Assembly: GCF_037975245.1 (NCBI RefSeq)
Contig: NC_092574.1
Location: 8,653,713 to 8,715,712, forward strand
Length of the DNA: 62,000 nt
Direction: 5' to 3'
From: Apostichopus japonicus
Lineage: Eukaryota; Echinodermata; Holothuroidea; Aspidochirotida; Stichopodidae
Part shown: one piece after another, positions 25,549 through 37,499 of the stretch
Numbering within the stretch: the stretch's first letter is position 1
Layout: each line of letters begins with the position of its first letter
The notes under the pieces: generated by a model
What the model was told of the DNA's origin: nothing
Databases searched by the model: none
What the model saw: the letters and a program-made list of their open reading frames with translations, nothing else
Program-made: the position numbers and the translations under genes

Positions 25549-26583
25549 TCATTTCATCTGAACCATCGTAGCCGACGTACTGGGATCTCGACTTGAACGT
25601 CCTAGTGTCGTACGTAAGTTCGGCGGTACATGAAATATGCGCGATATGCCGGAAAGAAGATGTCTTCGAAAACGAGATCCCATCAGAAAGATTGACAATG
25701 GATCGCAACACGTGTTAAACATTTGGAAGCACGTGCGCCAGTGTAACAGTAGTACTGTAGCACCACTCGGTTTATAATAATTTTCGTCAAACATCGCAAA
25801 TATAACCAGAAGATGGAAAGGCAGCCAGCACACAGCAAAACATATCGCCAGGCATATTACCACTCTTGCTATCTTGGTTCGCCCAGCTCGTGCTTTTCTG
25901 TTACCCTTCACAGATGCTCTGATTGGCTTACTTTGCCTACAAAGAGTTATTGCCACGGAGACGTACGTGCAGAAAATAATGGCCAGAGGCACTACATACA
26001 AGACCACGAAACCGTAATAGGCTAAGAAATCTCTGAAGTCCTTTGCCCTGACTCCTCCTGACCGATCAAATGTAAATGCGTACGGTAGTGCTAGCAAAGC
26101 CCCCAGAATAAATACAATCGCGACTTTCCAGCCAATCCCTATCACATTATGCCATGTTGGTCTGACTACAGCACACCATCGTTCAAAACTTAACATTACC
26201 AATGATAATACGGAGATTGTACAACAGTAGAGTAATGTGTAATGCTTTAAATTAGCAATTGCGGGAGGTAGTTTAAATGAGTCCTGGTCCACTAAGTCTA
26301 GGGGGATAATGGTAACCAAAATAAGAATGTTGGAACCACAAAGCATCGAAATAAACACATTAGAGGAACCACGAAGCTCTTGAACGAAAGCTACTAGTGA
26401 AAGTACAGCTGTGTTTGCTATCAGCCCGAACACGAGAATGACTACGAGGGCAATATCGTATATGGTAGCAGACAATTTGGAGCGTTGATACACGTCAGGC
26501 CCATCAAAATTATAACTACTAAGATCACTGTAACTGTCATCGTAATCGTCAGATCCAACTGTAAAATTGTAGGACGACGACAT
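25549..26583 (-). CDS. Intronless class A (rhodopsin-like) peptide GPCR, bombesin/endothelin-receptor-like
   Basis: A single open frame of 344 residues encodes a seven-transmembrane receptor for an unknown, probably peptide, ligand at the plasma membrane. The N-terminus (1-38) is acidic and Tyr-rich with an N-glycosylation site (N6-F-T). TM1 has N57 (1.50), and VFISMLCGSN aligns with the bombesin receptor TM2. TM3 ends in ERW (134-136) in place of DRY, followed by AVVRP. TM5 has P199 and Y207. TM6 has CWLPFH (252-257). TM7 is NTCCDPLSIF (290-299), followed by the basic helix-8 start RFRRHL. Oddities are that D2.50 is Asn (N85) while N7.49 is Asp (D294). C3.25 is Ala (A110) with no Cys in extracellular loop 2, and W4.50 appears to be Phe. 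The aromatic residue one place after 7.53 fits the bombesin/endothelin pattern. The start is the first Met of the frame. The subfamily is an inference; class A membership is firm. Confidence 0.92.
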   Translation of the reverse strand: MSSSYNFTVGSDDYDDSYSDLSSYNFDGPDVYQRSKLSATIYDIALVVILVFGLIANTAVLSLVAFVQELRGSSNVFISMLCGSNILILVTIIPLDLVDQDSFKLPPAIANLKHYTLLYCCTISVLSLVMLSFERWCAVVRPTWHNVIGIGWKVAIVFILGALLALPYAFTFDRSGGVRAKDFRDFLAYYGFVVLYVVPLAIIFCTYVSVAITLCRQSKPIRASVKGNRKARAGRTKIARVVICLAICFAVCWLPFHLLVIFAMFDENYYKPSGATVLLLHWRTCFQMFNTCCDPLSIFLMGSRFRRHLLSGISRIFHVPPNLRTTLGRSSRDPSTSATMVQMK

Positions 26584-26990
26584 TGTATCAATCGATTATC
26601 TTCACTGAAAATAATTGAATATTTTGTCTACGTGCAATAATCAGTCGTTTATTAACTCTTAATACCAATAAGAGATCTTTTGCTCCGTCCTTTCTTCTTT
26701 CTAGTAACGTGGAGACTGTACAAAGAGCGTCTTAGTTATCGTCGTAACACGTATTAACTTCTGTACAAGAACAGGCAATTCGCGCCGTTGACGGATGGGA
26801 CTGGTCTCGTCTGTATCGTCGTAGTTGAAGGCACTTTTTTCGGCTGAGAGGAAACAAGACTCGGTAGAAACACAGTAAACCCGTCAGCCTTTTATTCTGT
26901 TCCGAAGCTGACGATAAATTCAACGTGCTGAGCTGTTATATTTCAGACTCTACAAAAAGAATTGAGAGAAGACAATCATAAACTTCATGA
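26584..26990. other. 5' flank of the GPCR, nothing specific recognised
   Basis: Presumed upstream region or 5' UTR of the minus-strand GPCR. No TATA box or other motif can be assigned with confidence. Confidence 0.35.
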
Positions 26991-26999
26991 ACCGTATCA

Positions 27000-27452
<453 letters not shown>

Positions 27453-27606
27453 AGTGTGTGTTTTGCCATGTTATAATGACAAATAATTTCATATATCAAC
27501 ACTTACAAATTAGCGTTGTCAAGCAACGAATCTTGAGTGTTGAGAAACAAATAAATTACTCTTAAAGTAGTAATGAATCTGTTACTAATTAATACTATAA
27601 TATTTC

Positions 27607-27920
<314 letters not shown>

Positions 27921-27929
27921 TTTAATTAT

Positions 27930-29084
27930 TATTGTAGACATAAAACCTGAATCAAATCCACTTGCCATCCTGAAATGAACTTCCAACTTTTATAAGTATG
28001 ATTCATCAGTTTCAATTTCATTGTTTCCCATAACTCCCTTAATGAGGTCCAAGAGATTTACAGATATTATAATACAACGCTTTTAAAAAAAACGTTAAAG
28101 GCCTACATTGTACTCGAAGCGGCGATATATAACTAGTAAACGGAGAAATATTGTTCCACAATATAAAATTATCAAATTGAAAGGAAAGACAATAGGATAA
28201 AGAAGAGAAACCGACTTTTGTGTCGCTAATACAAAGTAATAGAAAGAAGGTATTCAAATCAGATAGGAAATATAATCTCAGTATAGATTATGGAGGAGGA
28301 GTTTCCTTCCTTTTGTGGTTTTAACATTGCATAAAGCTCTTCTTTTTTCTTCTTTTATAAAAGACTATTGATTTTTTTGCTTCTGAAAGAGACTTTCAAC
28401 TTTCAGCAATTAACTTCTGTCTATTGCACACAAAAGGACACAAGAATAAGTACGAGAAACCGATCACTTCTCATCTTACTAATTTTTTTTTTCTCACAAT
28501 TTCCAACGTGAAAAAGAATATGATGAAATCAGTCAACCTAAACAATACTTGTGGGAGCTTGTTGCTATGTACCAATTGTACACTTAAGAGAAAATAAGAT
28601 TTTTACGATTGGATTGTGCTCAAATGACAGATTATTTCGAAATTTTATGTTCGCCATGAATATTCTGTAAAGTTTGAAGTTTGGTTTAAATCTCATCAAG
28701 CCACAGTAGCGTCTGGAAGTGTATGTGTTAAGGGTTGACGGTTGGGTGCGGTGGTGTACGGTGGTGTTGGGTAGGGGAGGACACACCAAAATCAGGGCAA
28801 CATTTGTTGGGCATAGAATCGGGTGAATTACGCCAGCGTGTGGCGCGAAACCATTTCTGCGTGAGGCTAAGAGGTCGTTACATGGGCCCTGGTGGGGCTC
28901 GAGGGAGACTCTGAGACTCTAAGACTTTGTGATCTTCTTCGTTTCCAAAAGTTTATTAGTTTTAACTGAGTATAATTCTTTTGAGGTATATACGTAAGAA
29001 AACCAAACTTGTTATATGCATAACTATATAAAGTCATCAGTTGTGTTAATTTCATTGGGGCCCAGCCTATGGCTGGCACTCTGA
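27930..29084. other. Non-coding, nothing recognised
   Basis: No domain-bearing frame or repeat end was seen. Confidence 0.4.
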
Positions 29085-29133
29085 CCTAGATTGTGTGAAA
29101 AGGTGTGTCGCGGACTTCTAGACCGTTCGTCCG
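29085..29133. repeat. Start of a satellite with units of about 290 bp, split by a foldback-like insertion
   Basis: The word gtgtgaaaaggtgtgtcgcg matches the unit start seen at 31036 and 31321. The unit is interrupted at 29134 and resumes at 30777. Removing the 1643-bp insert and one 6-bp duplication restores a spacing of about 290 bp. Confidence 0.7.
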
Positions 29134-30776
29134 TACGGCAAGCTGTTTTAACATTTACCTCGCTATTCTACTTAAGCAGAATTAATTCCACTTAAGTAGA
29201 ATACAATTAAGCTTAAGTGATACTATAAATGCACTTAAGCAGAATTGCATTTCACTGAAGCTTAATTGTATTCCATCTAAGCGGAATTCATATTAGCTAA
29301 AGTTCAAACGGTTTTTGTCTATATCGTATTTAACTTAAGTAAAATTCAATTTAGCTTAAGCTTAATTGAATTAAGCTTAGGTAAAATACAGTTCTACTTA
29401 AGTAAAATACAATTCTGCTGAAGTTAAATTCAATTCTACTTAGGTAAAATGCTATTCTACTTCAGAAAAATGGCTTTTCAATTTCACTTAAGCAGAATTG
29501 CATTTTATTTTAGTGAAATAGAATTCCGCTTAAGTGACATGTGATTGGTCAATCTATTTCACTTAAGTGAAATAGAATTACGTTTCAGTGTAATGTGATT
29601 GGTCAATCAGAATGCTACTCATTGCGTCACTCTACTTGCCGCGAAGTCCCACTTTGTATACTGTAATTGTGTACCGTACCACAATAAGAGGAGTGTTCAT
29701 CCGCTCAAAAGGTTAACCATTGTCAGAAAAAAAGGTAAAATTACCTAATGTCAAGCTTGTTTAATCATGAAAGCTTTAAAGCTTTCTATCTATCTATTCT
29801 ATCTATGCTTTGGCAGGTCTTGAAAGTGATGAGGTTAGTGTGTAAGTCAATGGAACAATTAATTGTGTTGCGAGACCTATAGAGTCACGTGCAAGACGTA
29901 CTAGTTACGTAACTATTTGCGGCCATGCCCCCATACTGCCATATACTTATCATCTGTAGTTGTGTGTATGTACGAACATGTCATAACACCATACTTACCC
30001 TTAGCAAATGAAGCAAAGCTATGTTTATCACTGAGTCTGAACGTTAGACATTCGGAAAATGCAGCCAGCCAATCAATCGTTGCAAACTGTTGCTGATGCA
30101 GTTGGAAAAGCACTTTTGAGGGCAAGGGAACGACTACAACACGACATACCACCAAGCAGTGGTACTAGCAGTAGTAGTACCACAAGGCATGGTACCCATG
30201 TAAACATTGCCCCCAGAACAACCACTTCTCCACACGAGGTAAATGTTAAAACGGCTTGCCATACGACCGATCCTTCAATTCTGCTTAAGCTAAATTGTAT
30301 TTTACTTCGGTAGAATTGAATTTTACTTAAGTAAAATGCAATTCTATTTATCTTAAGTGCATTTTTATTCTACTTAAGTAGAATACAATTTAGCTTCAGT
30401 TAAATGCAATTTCACTTAAGCTTAATTTTATTCTACTTATTATATTCTACTTAAGTAAAATCCAATTTTACTTAAGTAAAATTCATTTAGACTAAGTAAG
30501 AAAGAATGACACTTTTACTTAAGCTAAATTAAAATTTACCTAAGTAGAATTCTATTTTACTTAAATAGGATACAATAACGCTTAAGTGATATTGAATTTA
30601 ACTTAAGCTTAAAAGAAAGTGGTAATTTTACTTAAGTGGAATACAATTAAACTTAAGTAAAATGCAATTCTATTTAAGTGCAATTAATTTCACTTAAGCT
30701 TAATTGTATTCTACTTAAGTGGAATAAGTTCTACTTAAGTAGAATAACGAGGTAAATTTTAAAACGGCTTGCCGTA
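29134..30776. mobile_element. Foldback (TU)-like element, 1643 bp, arms of CTTAAG-centred repeats
   Basis: The ends are inverted repeats beginning TACGGCAAGC-GTTTTAA-ATTTACCTCG and running on into ATTCTACTTAAG. They are flanked by a perfect 6-bp duplication, cgtccg (29128-29133 and 30777-30782). Both arms (about 29166-29600 and 30275-30745) are arrays of degenerate units of roughly 20 bp centred on palindromic CTTAAG with AAT/ATT spacers. A third, directly oriented copy of the right terminus lies inside at 30236-30273. The unique centre (about 29640-30235) has a short open frame starting at 30059 with no recognised domain. No transposase is present, so mobility in trans is inferred. Confidence 0.75.
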
Positions 30777-31380
30777 CGTCCGACAAGCTCGAACTTGGTG
30801 GGTTAGTGCCTGACCATGTAAACGTCGTGCCTGCGTGACTGATGACGTCAAAAGTCAGAGGTCAAGGTTTAAGCAGCCTAAAATTTAATTTTAGCCATTT
30901 TCTGCTTGTCAACATGGAGGGAAATGTCATTTAACTACACGATATGTAGAGAATAATGGGGCAAATTTAAAATAGTACTTATGTGGTTGTTAAGGGAAGA
31001 GGTCAAAGTTCAATGTGGTCAAATTGGTCTAAACTGTGCGAAAAAGTGTGTCGCGAAATCCTCTTAAGGTGTAACGTTTGATAAGTTCTAACTTGATCGG
31101 TATAGTTACCTGATCATGTAAACTTAGTGCCTGCGTGATTGATGACGTCATAGGTCAATGGTGGTCAGGTAAAAACCCTAAAAAAAAGGTTTCAGCTAGT
31201 TTATGTTGAAGGAAAAAAGGCATCAAACCACAAAATATGTAGAGTGTGATGAGACAAATTTTTAACTAGTGCAGATTTTGGTATGTTTAAGTCGAGAACA
31301 AAAGTAAATTTGACCTAAATTGTGCGAAAAAGTGTGTCTCGAACTCCAATACACCGTAAGTCCTATCAAGTTCAAACTAG
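30777..31380. repeat. Satellite with units of about 290 bp, continued
   Basis: Units share gtgcgaaaaagtgtgtc, a caag-ttc-aactt segment, gatcatgtaaac, gtgcctgcgtga, gatgacgtca, ggtcaa and gccattttctgcttgtc. Unit starts lie at 31036 and 31321, 285 bp apart. A divergent second array of the same family lies at 37500-38090. Confidence 0.75.
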
Positions 31381-34178
31381 ATATGTAAACAAATAGCATA
31401 TTTTTTGAGCAAAATTAGGATGACAAGAATACAATCATGAAGGAGATGAGATCTGCAAATCCATATATTGCCATCTTGTTTCGATATTTTAAAAACAGAT
31501 TGCAAAGCTTTGTTATGTTCCACAACAAATTTAAAATATTACTTATGTGGTTGTTAAGGGTAGAGGTCAAAGGTCAATGTCCATATACTGCCATCTTGTT
31601 TCGATATTTTAATAAGTTAATGTCGACCTCAAATCGTCTAACAAAAAGCCTCATACAATTCGGTCAATACTTCTTTAAACTTTAAAAGTTGGAAATTTAA
31701 ATGGAAGGCTTCAGTTTGACTGAAATTTGATATTTTACATCCATTACGAGAACTGAGCGAACAAGTTGATCAACCAAATTGGATCCTAACTGATGCAGGG
31801 AGAGTAAAAAGTCACCAAACTTACTGTGGTACATTGCAGACGGTTCAAAAATATTACAATCTGTTTATTGAGAAGTATCCAAGATACACATCTGACACTC
31901 ACCATGGAATGAAATATTTTGAATTGGGAATTTGTGTTAAGCTTCAACAAGCCACAGTGGTGTCGCCAGCCGCGTTCGCGTGCCTCTAATTCGAATCGTA
32001 AATTTCGTAAAATATAACATCCATGTTTTTATTTATTATTAAATGTTATTATTAATGTTATTATTAGCTTTCATTGTGGCACTTAAAATATCATAGATTT
32101 TCTAGGTCGCCGGATTAAGATAACGCGAAATGATGGTTCAAATTGTACTCACCGTTAAATATATATAAAGGCAGTGTCAGTTATGGCTATAGCTTCTTGA
32201 CCAGGACACAACCAACTGAAAGGCACTGGTAGTTCAGTTATGACTCACTTTCTTCCAATCGTTGCTGTTCTGTGTTATGATATATCACGAGCGCTCTGTA
32301 TTGATGACCACTACCCGCATCACATCAAATAACTGCAACATGCATTGTGTTTTGTATAGGCCTATGTCACTGTCGCTTCCTGTGCCGGATATATGACATT
32401 TTGATTTGAACGATAAAAGTTGTACTAGTCGAATTATTTATCAGTTAATGGAGTATTGTGGAGGCGTAACCTCTGTCTGTGACCTATTCAAAGGAGGCTC
32501 CAGACTCCAGGTAAACAATATGCAACCATGGTAGGGTATGGAGGATCAATTGATTACGTGTCTAAATGACGTCATAATATGTCCGCAAAAATTATCATCA
32601 CGTTTTTCACTGGAAAGTGTGCTCATAACGTGGAGAACCGTGTTTTGTTACAGACGGCTTTGACAATACAACCTATGTTAGACAGATTGCAGAGCTTTGT
32701 AATGGTCCACAACATATCGAAACATTTAATAACCATTAGGCTCATCACTTAAAGTAGCGCGTGACCACTTATCCTAACATTATGACACAATCGACGAATG
32801 TAGGGTTTTTAGATCAGGGAATGTAGCCCTGAGGTCTCGTTGACGTTATATATATAGTCGTTTTAGTTTAGTCCAGAAATGCGCAAAGTTCATAACTTTG
32901 ACAAAGTTTTTGAAAGAGTTTCTCAGAGAGAGAGAGAGAGTAAGGCGAGGTAGAATGGTGTCGAGAGAAAGGGTAGGGGGGGGGGGGGGGTCGATAGGAG
33001 AGGAGACATTCTGGAATCGTAGAGGCATCATTTTGACACTTCCAATCAATTAAACGGTCGAGATTTAGCGAGTTGATAAGCAAAACGATATTGACCTTCA
33101 CCCACCTTTTTATTTCTTGGCTGAGCTTCGGGGTAAATACTATGTAATACATCGGATGTATTTGACCTTCGAACAATCGATTGTCTTACAGTATGTAATG
33201 TCCGTTTCTTATTAAGCACTTTGTCAAACTAAGGCAATTCGAGCAGTGACTAGACACGGCGTAATATTTCCTTTTCTTAAAAGAGGAAATATGTAATGAC
33301 TGAACTAAATCCTTATACAGGCGTGCCGCAGGTGTTGAACCTGATCTGTAACGTAACAACACCAAACGCGCTTTTCACTGCATGTATTCCGTTAGATGTT
33401 AGTTAACATTCCTATACAGTATTGCGCACTTCCGCCTTAAGAAGAAAGACATTAACCATAATCGTTGGGGATAAGTTCTTTTTTGCTTGTTTGCAGTATA
33501 GCTCGACATTGATGCTGGTATGTTGACGAGGGTATAGTGTAGGCTGCTAATGGGGGAAATGTCCGAACGATTGAATGTGATTGTATTGTATTTTAGAAAT
33601 TCGTTGGTGAAACAGAGAGATTCAGCATCCAGAACTGTCACATGGGCTGGGGAGGTCTATGCTAATTGTTCACCTATTCTAAAACACAATCTAACAGGTC
33701 ATTGATGGTAATTTTGTAAGCGCCAAGTAAGTCCATTCCATCAGTTATCCCATATGACACATGCCAGCTGGAAACGTCTAGCTATGTTCTACCGACTGGA
33801 CGCTTGCACTGGATTTTAAAGGTGCAGACGGTGGGAGGGGGGGCGGGGGATGTCTAACTTCCCCGACTGGTTTGGGTAGGTGCTGAACCGATATAGTGGC
33901 GCCAGATATGAATGAATGATTTGATAATGAGGAGTGCGGTCTTGTGCGACTACTGGCGTGGAGAGAGTTAAGGTTAATGAGTGTGGCGCTCCTCCAGAAT
34001 AGGGAACATATTAGTCTCCAAATGGTACATTCTAAGCCACATGTAGACTATAACCTATTAAATTAGGTTTTGAATTAACTCTAAACGCGAGGTTGCGCTA
34101 ACAAATACTCTTGATTTTTATGTGTGGTTGAAAAAAACTTCCAGAAAAGAGTAATAATATATACTCGAAAGAATATAT
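31381..34178. other. Mostly non-coding; residual satellite pieces and simple repeats
   Basis: A short duplication (tgccatcttgtttcgatatt near 31470 and 31590) and a perfect AGGTCA-A-AGGTCA at 31564-31576 belong to degenerate satellite material. (AG)n lies at 32926-32940, G-runs at 32975-32990 and 33830-33850. No gene was recognised. Confidence 0.4.
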
Positions 34179-34391
34179 AGGGTGTCCGCATATAAAGCGG
34201 GAAGCCCGGATTTGAGTCCCGGTGGAGGCTGGAAGTTTTTTCACTGTTCTGGATTTTACAACTCATTACGTTTTCAATTATATATATTCTTTTGCCTTTG
34301 TTGTTTACCTCCATTTCATTAACAAAAGTCTGTTCAAAGTATCTCTTTCGAGATCCGGCTTTAGGAATCACAAATGACTTCGAGTTGGTTA
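34179..34391 (+). repeat. tRNA-headed repeat, unit 1 of a head-to-tail array (interrupted by hAT)
   Basis: A 5'-truncated tRNA-like head (34179-34229, T-arm mutated to gatttgagtcc) is followed by the conserved tail gctggaagttttttcactg and the body as far as gagttggttag. The unit resumes at 36036 after the hAT insertion. Confidence 0.7.
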
Positions 34392-34961
34392 GACAACGGC
34401 ATAGGCGTACGGGACCATTTCAGTTTGGGGGGCAGAACTTTTTGTGCCCGAAAGTTCCTGTGACACTATCTAAGCGGAGCGCCACCATCGGTTGGCGCGT
34501 AGCGTACAAGAAAATTTTTGGCACACAATGCCTCTCAGATTGCCGGAAACGGCACTTCTGAGGCCTTGCAAGTTGTATCTAAACATTCTTTATTTTATAA
34601 TCTCACGTTTAGAAATTTACACTTGCCAAAAAATTGGGTAAATTAGAAGAAGAAAAAATGGTAATATCACTTTGAAGGGGGAAAATGGGACAGTACATTT
34701 TTTAAGCTCCTATTTAGTTACCTTATTTATTATTTTAACACAGTACTCAGCTACCTCCAGAAAAACATACATTGTTCAACGACACGTAGGCGGGATGATG
34801 TCGCTGTGTCGGGTGAGACTGCAATTTGTCTCACCAAAAAGTATAAAATATAACAAAGAATACGATAAACCTGTACTCTTAGGCTTGTAGGCACCCCCCC
34901 CCCCACCATCCATGAAAAAGAAAATGTTTCTTATAAACACTCATGTTGGGGATGTGCAGGT

Positions 34962-35608
34962 CAAGGGCGGCGGAAGCACTTTTAATCTGGGGGGGGGGGC
35001 ACCGACATCAAAGGGCACTTTGCAGAAATTCGATTGGACTGATGCAGCCTTACATTTAGTACCCTTTATAACTCTTATTGTATTATCTTATTTGTGTATA
35101 CACATCACTCCATCAACACCCTGCCCCCCCAAGGAAAATATGCATACTAGCACTGCAATATCCAATGCGCAAATTGGGAAACAAGGAACAAGTTTTCTTT
35201 GAGACAAAATGAGGTGAAATCATGCTAGTTGCTAATGTAGGAATCTTCCGAATTAAAGTTTTTTTCTTGTTAATATCTTAACAAATTTTTTTCCATTCGA
35301 AATAGCTTTGAATTTGACCCACAGAAATTCATTAAAAGTCACGGGCTTAGACAGGATTTGCAAAGTTGTATGCACGACTATCTGAGCGGAGCGCCACCAT
35401 AGGTTGGCGCGGAGCGTACTAGAAAATTTTTGGTTTTACAAACCCCTCAGATGGCCGGAAACGGCCCTTCCCGAGTGTTCATTCTGGTTCCCTGGCCTCT
35501 TGCTAACTTAAGGCACCTCAATTTTTATGTAGAAAAAAGGCACAATTTTAACCTGAGGAAAAGTGGGGGGCACGTGCCCCCTGTGCCCCCCCGGTTCCGC
35601 CGCCCTTG
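34962..35608. mobile_element. hAT-type MITE, 647 bp, nested
   Basis: The termini are a perfect 14-bp inverted repeat, CAAGGGCGGCGGAA and TTCCGCCGCCCTTG. Flanking 8-mers gtgcaggt (34954-34961) and gtccaggt (35609-35616) match at 7 of 8 positions. The shared hAT core is at about 35378-35475. It lies wholly inside the 34400-36027 element. Confidence 0.8.
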
Positions 35609-35824
35609 GTCCAGGTATACAATTGACTAGTTAGAAGAAAAAAATTGATCGTGCAAAAAGCGTGGTAGCCCAGATGAACTGCGCTGACGGTGGTGTTACA
35701 CGGAAATATTCGGGCATCATGATGCTAAATAAAGAAAATCATGGAATTGTCGGGCAAAAATTTGAAAAAGATTCGGGCAAGCTACTGCATATTTAAATAT
35801 ATATATATATATATATTTATATTG

Positions 35825-35973
35825 CCAGAGGACAAGAAATTCGGGCAAAAGTCCTGAAAAATTCGGGCAGCCTAAGAGGAGAAAAAAAAAAAATATATAT
35901 ATATATATATATTTTTTCTCTCTTAGGCTGCCCGAAGTTTTCAGGACTTTTGTCCGAATTTCTTGTCCTCTGG
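35825..35973. repeat. 149-bp near-perfect palindrome
   Basis: Arms of 54 bp (35825-35878 and 35920-35973) differ at two positions. The centre is A-run, (TA)n, T-run and is also roughly self-complementary. It lies in the right part of the 1628-bp hAT element. Confidence 0.9.
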
Positions 35974-36035
35974 AAATTTGGGGGGGCAGTCTGCCCCCCT
36001 GCCCCCCTCCCGCCTCGTACGCCTATGGACAACGG

Positions 36036-36272
36036 TCACCAAAACAGAACTAGTATTGTTCGATACAGGTGACAAACGCCTACAGTGGAATTACGACCTT
36101 CCTCACCGGTTTCGAATCTCTGGACATACAATCAGCGTCCATAGCCTAGTGGTCAGGGTGTCCACATATAAAGCGGGAGGCCCGGGTTCGAATCCCGGAG
36201 GAGGCTGGAAGTGTTTTCACTGTTCTGGATTTTACAACTCATTACGTTTTCAATTATATATATATATATATA

Positions 36273-36343
<71 letters not shown>

Positions 36344-36590
36344 GGAATGGAGGTAAACGACAAAGGCATTCCATTAACATAAAGACCTCCATTCCATTAT
36401 CATAAAGTCAGAATCTCTTTCGAGATCCGGCTTTAGGAATCACAAATGATTTTCGAGTTGGTTATAGCATCATGTTTGATCTCTAGAGTCAGGCAAAATA
36501 TGTCACCAAAAACAGAACTAGTATTGTTCGATACAGGTGTCAAACGCCTACAGTGAAATTACGACCTTCCTTACCGGTTTCGAACAATCA
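36036..36590 (+). repeat. tRNA-headed repeat, end of unit 1, unit 2 and leader of unit 3
   Basis: The leader (cagaactagtattgttcg, gtggaattacgaccttcc) precedes a full tRNA-like head at 36135-36205 with B-box GGTTCGAATCC (36185-36195). The tail, (TA)n and body (ctctttcgagatccggc) follow, then the leader of the next unit at about 36504. The two heads are 456 bp apart. Confidence 0.75.
36256..36340. repeat. (TA)n microsatellite at the repeat tail
   Basis: TA run with one CTATA interruption, placed after ttttcaatta of the tRNA-headed unit. Confidence 0.95.
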
Positions 36591-36679
36591 GCGTCAATGG
36601 CCTAGTTGGTTAGGGTGTCCGCGTACAAAGCGGGAGGCCCGGGTTCGAATCCCGGTGGAGGCTGGAAGTTTTGTCACTG
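36591..36679 (+). repeat. tRNA-headed repeat, unit 3 head
   Basis: A tRNA-like head at 36591-36662 carries B-box GGTTCGAATCC (36642-36652), anticodon-like stem TCCGC/GCGGG and T-arm CCGGG/CCCGG. Its tail is cut short after ttttgtcactg by (TA)n. Confidence 0.7.
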
Positions 36680-36711
36680 TATATATATATATATATATAT
36701 ATGTATATGTA

Positions 36712-36781
<70 letters not shown>

Positions 36782-36782
36782 T
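36680..36782. repeat. (TA)n microsatellite
   Basis: TA run with TGTA interruptions directly after the truncated tail of unit 3. Confidence 0.95.
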
Positions 36783-36784
36783 AT

Positions 36785-37499
36785 AATGAAATCACAGTGA
36801 GTTAAAAATGTATATACAAGTATATTCATTTCTATTTAATATAAAGTAAAATTACAAAACAATGAAATCAGGCTACAGCTGGATAATTTATGGAGTAAAA
36901 ATCTTTAACCAGACTTTAAGAAGATCATTTATTACCAGAGTCAAAGTGTTTTCGCTCGCACGTCTCCAAAGCTAACGGTTATCAAAGAAGCAGAACAAAA
37001 TGTTTCGGAATGACGCCCTCAAATTAATGGGATATTTCGAGGACTACACCATAGTGGTTGACTTTCCTGGATCATGAGATTTCCAACCACATTTAATCAT
37101 TTTTATATTTCGCACCCTTTCTAGGAACCAAGCTGGCTGTTAAATTTTTTGAAGCCACCGAACCCCCCCCCCCCATCCCCACCGAAGAAAATTTACATAG
37201 GCTAAAATCTACTTATATTGTGTAAGTTTACTTAATTAGTGGATTACTTATCTTGCAATTGTCTTGCAACTTCTTGCAGTTCAAACTATTTAATCTAAGT
37301 TGCCATAACACAGCCTTTCCCATGTTTCATTATAAGGGTGTGTGGTTTGGACCGATAAGGGCAAAGATTAACTCGATAGGGCCAGTAAGTATATTTTACA
37401 ATAGCCCATTGTGTATCACGAAAGTATGTTTTGCAACCTATTGCTGTAGATATTCGGAAAGACGAAACCTGAACTCCAATTTGCCACACGATATGTAGA
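36785..37499. other. Non-coding, nothing recognised
   Basis: A C-run at 37166-37177 is the only notable item. Confidence 0.4.

Larger units (their letters stand above)
34400..36027. mobile_element. hAT-type element, 1628 bp, non-autonomous, carrying a nested MITE
   Basis: It is flanked by a perfect 8-bp duplication, gacaacgg (34392-34399 and 36028-36035), and has perfect 12-bp inverted termini CATAGGCGTACG. It interrupts a tRNA-headed repeat unit that continues on both sides. It contains the shared hAT core at about 34450-34565, a second hAT MITE at 34962-35608 and a 149-bp near-palindrome at 35825-35973. G-runs lie just inside both ends. No transposase frame is visible. Confidence 0.88.

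Noticed and set aside
30059-30313. 84-codon frame in the centre of the foldback-like element
   Set aside because: It runs into the CTTAAG array and has no transposase motif; too short to call.
36135-36662. Functional tRNA genes
   Set aside because: B-box and T-arm are good, but the acceptor and D-stems carry mismatches, the anticodon-like loop drifts between copies, and all copies share non-tRNA flanks, so they are repeat heads.
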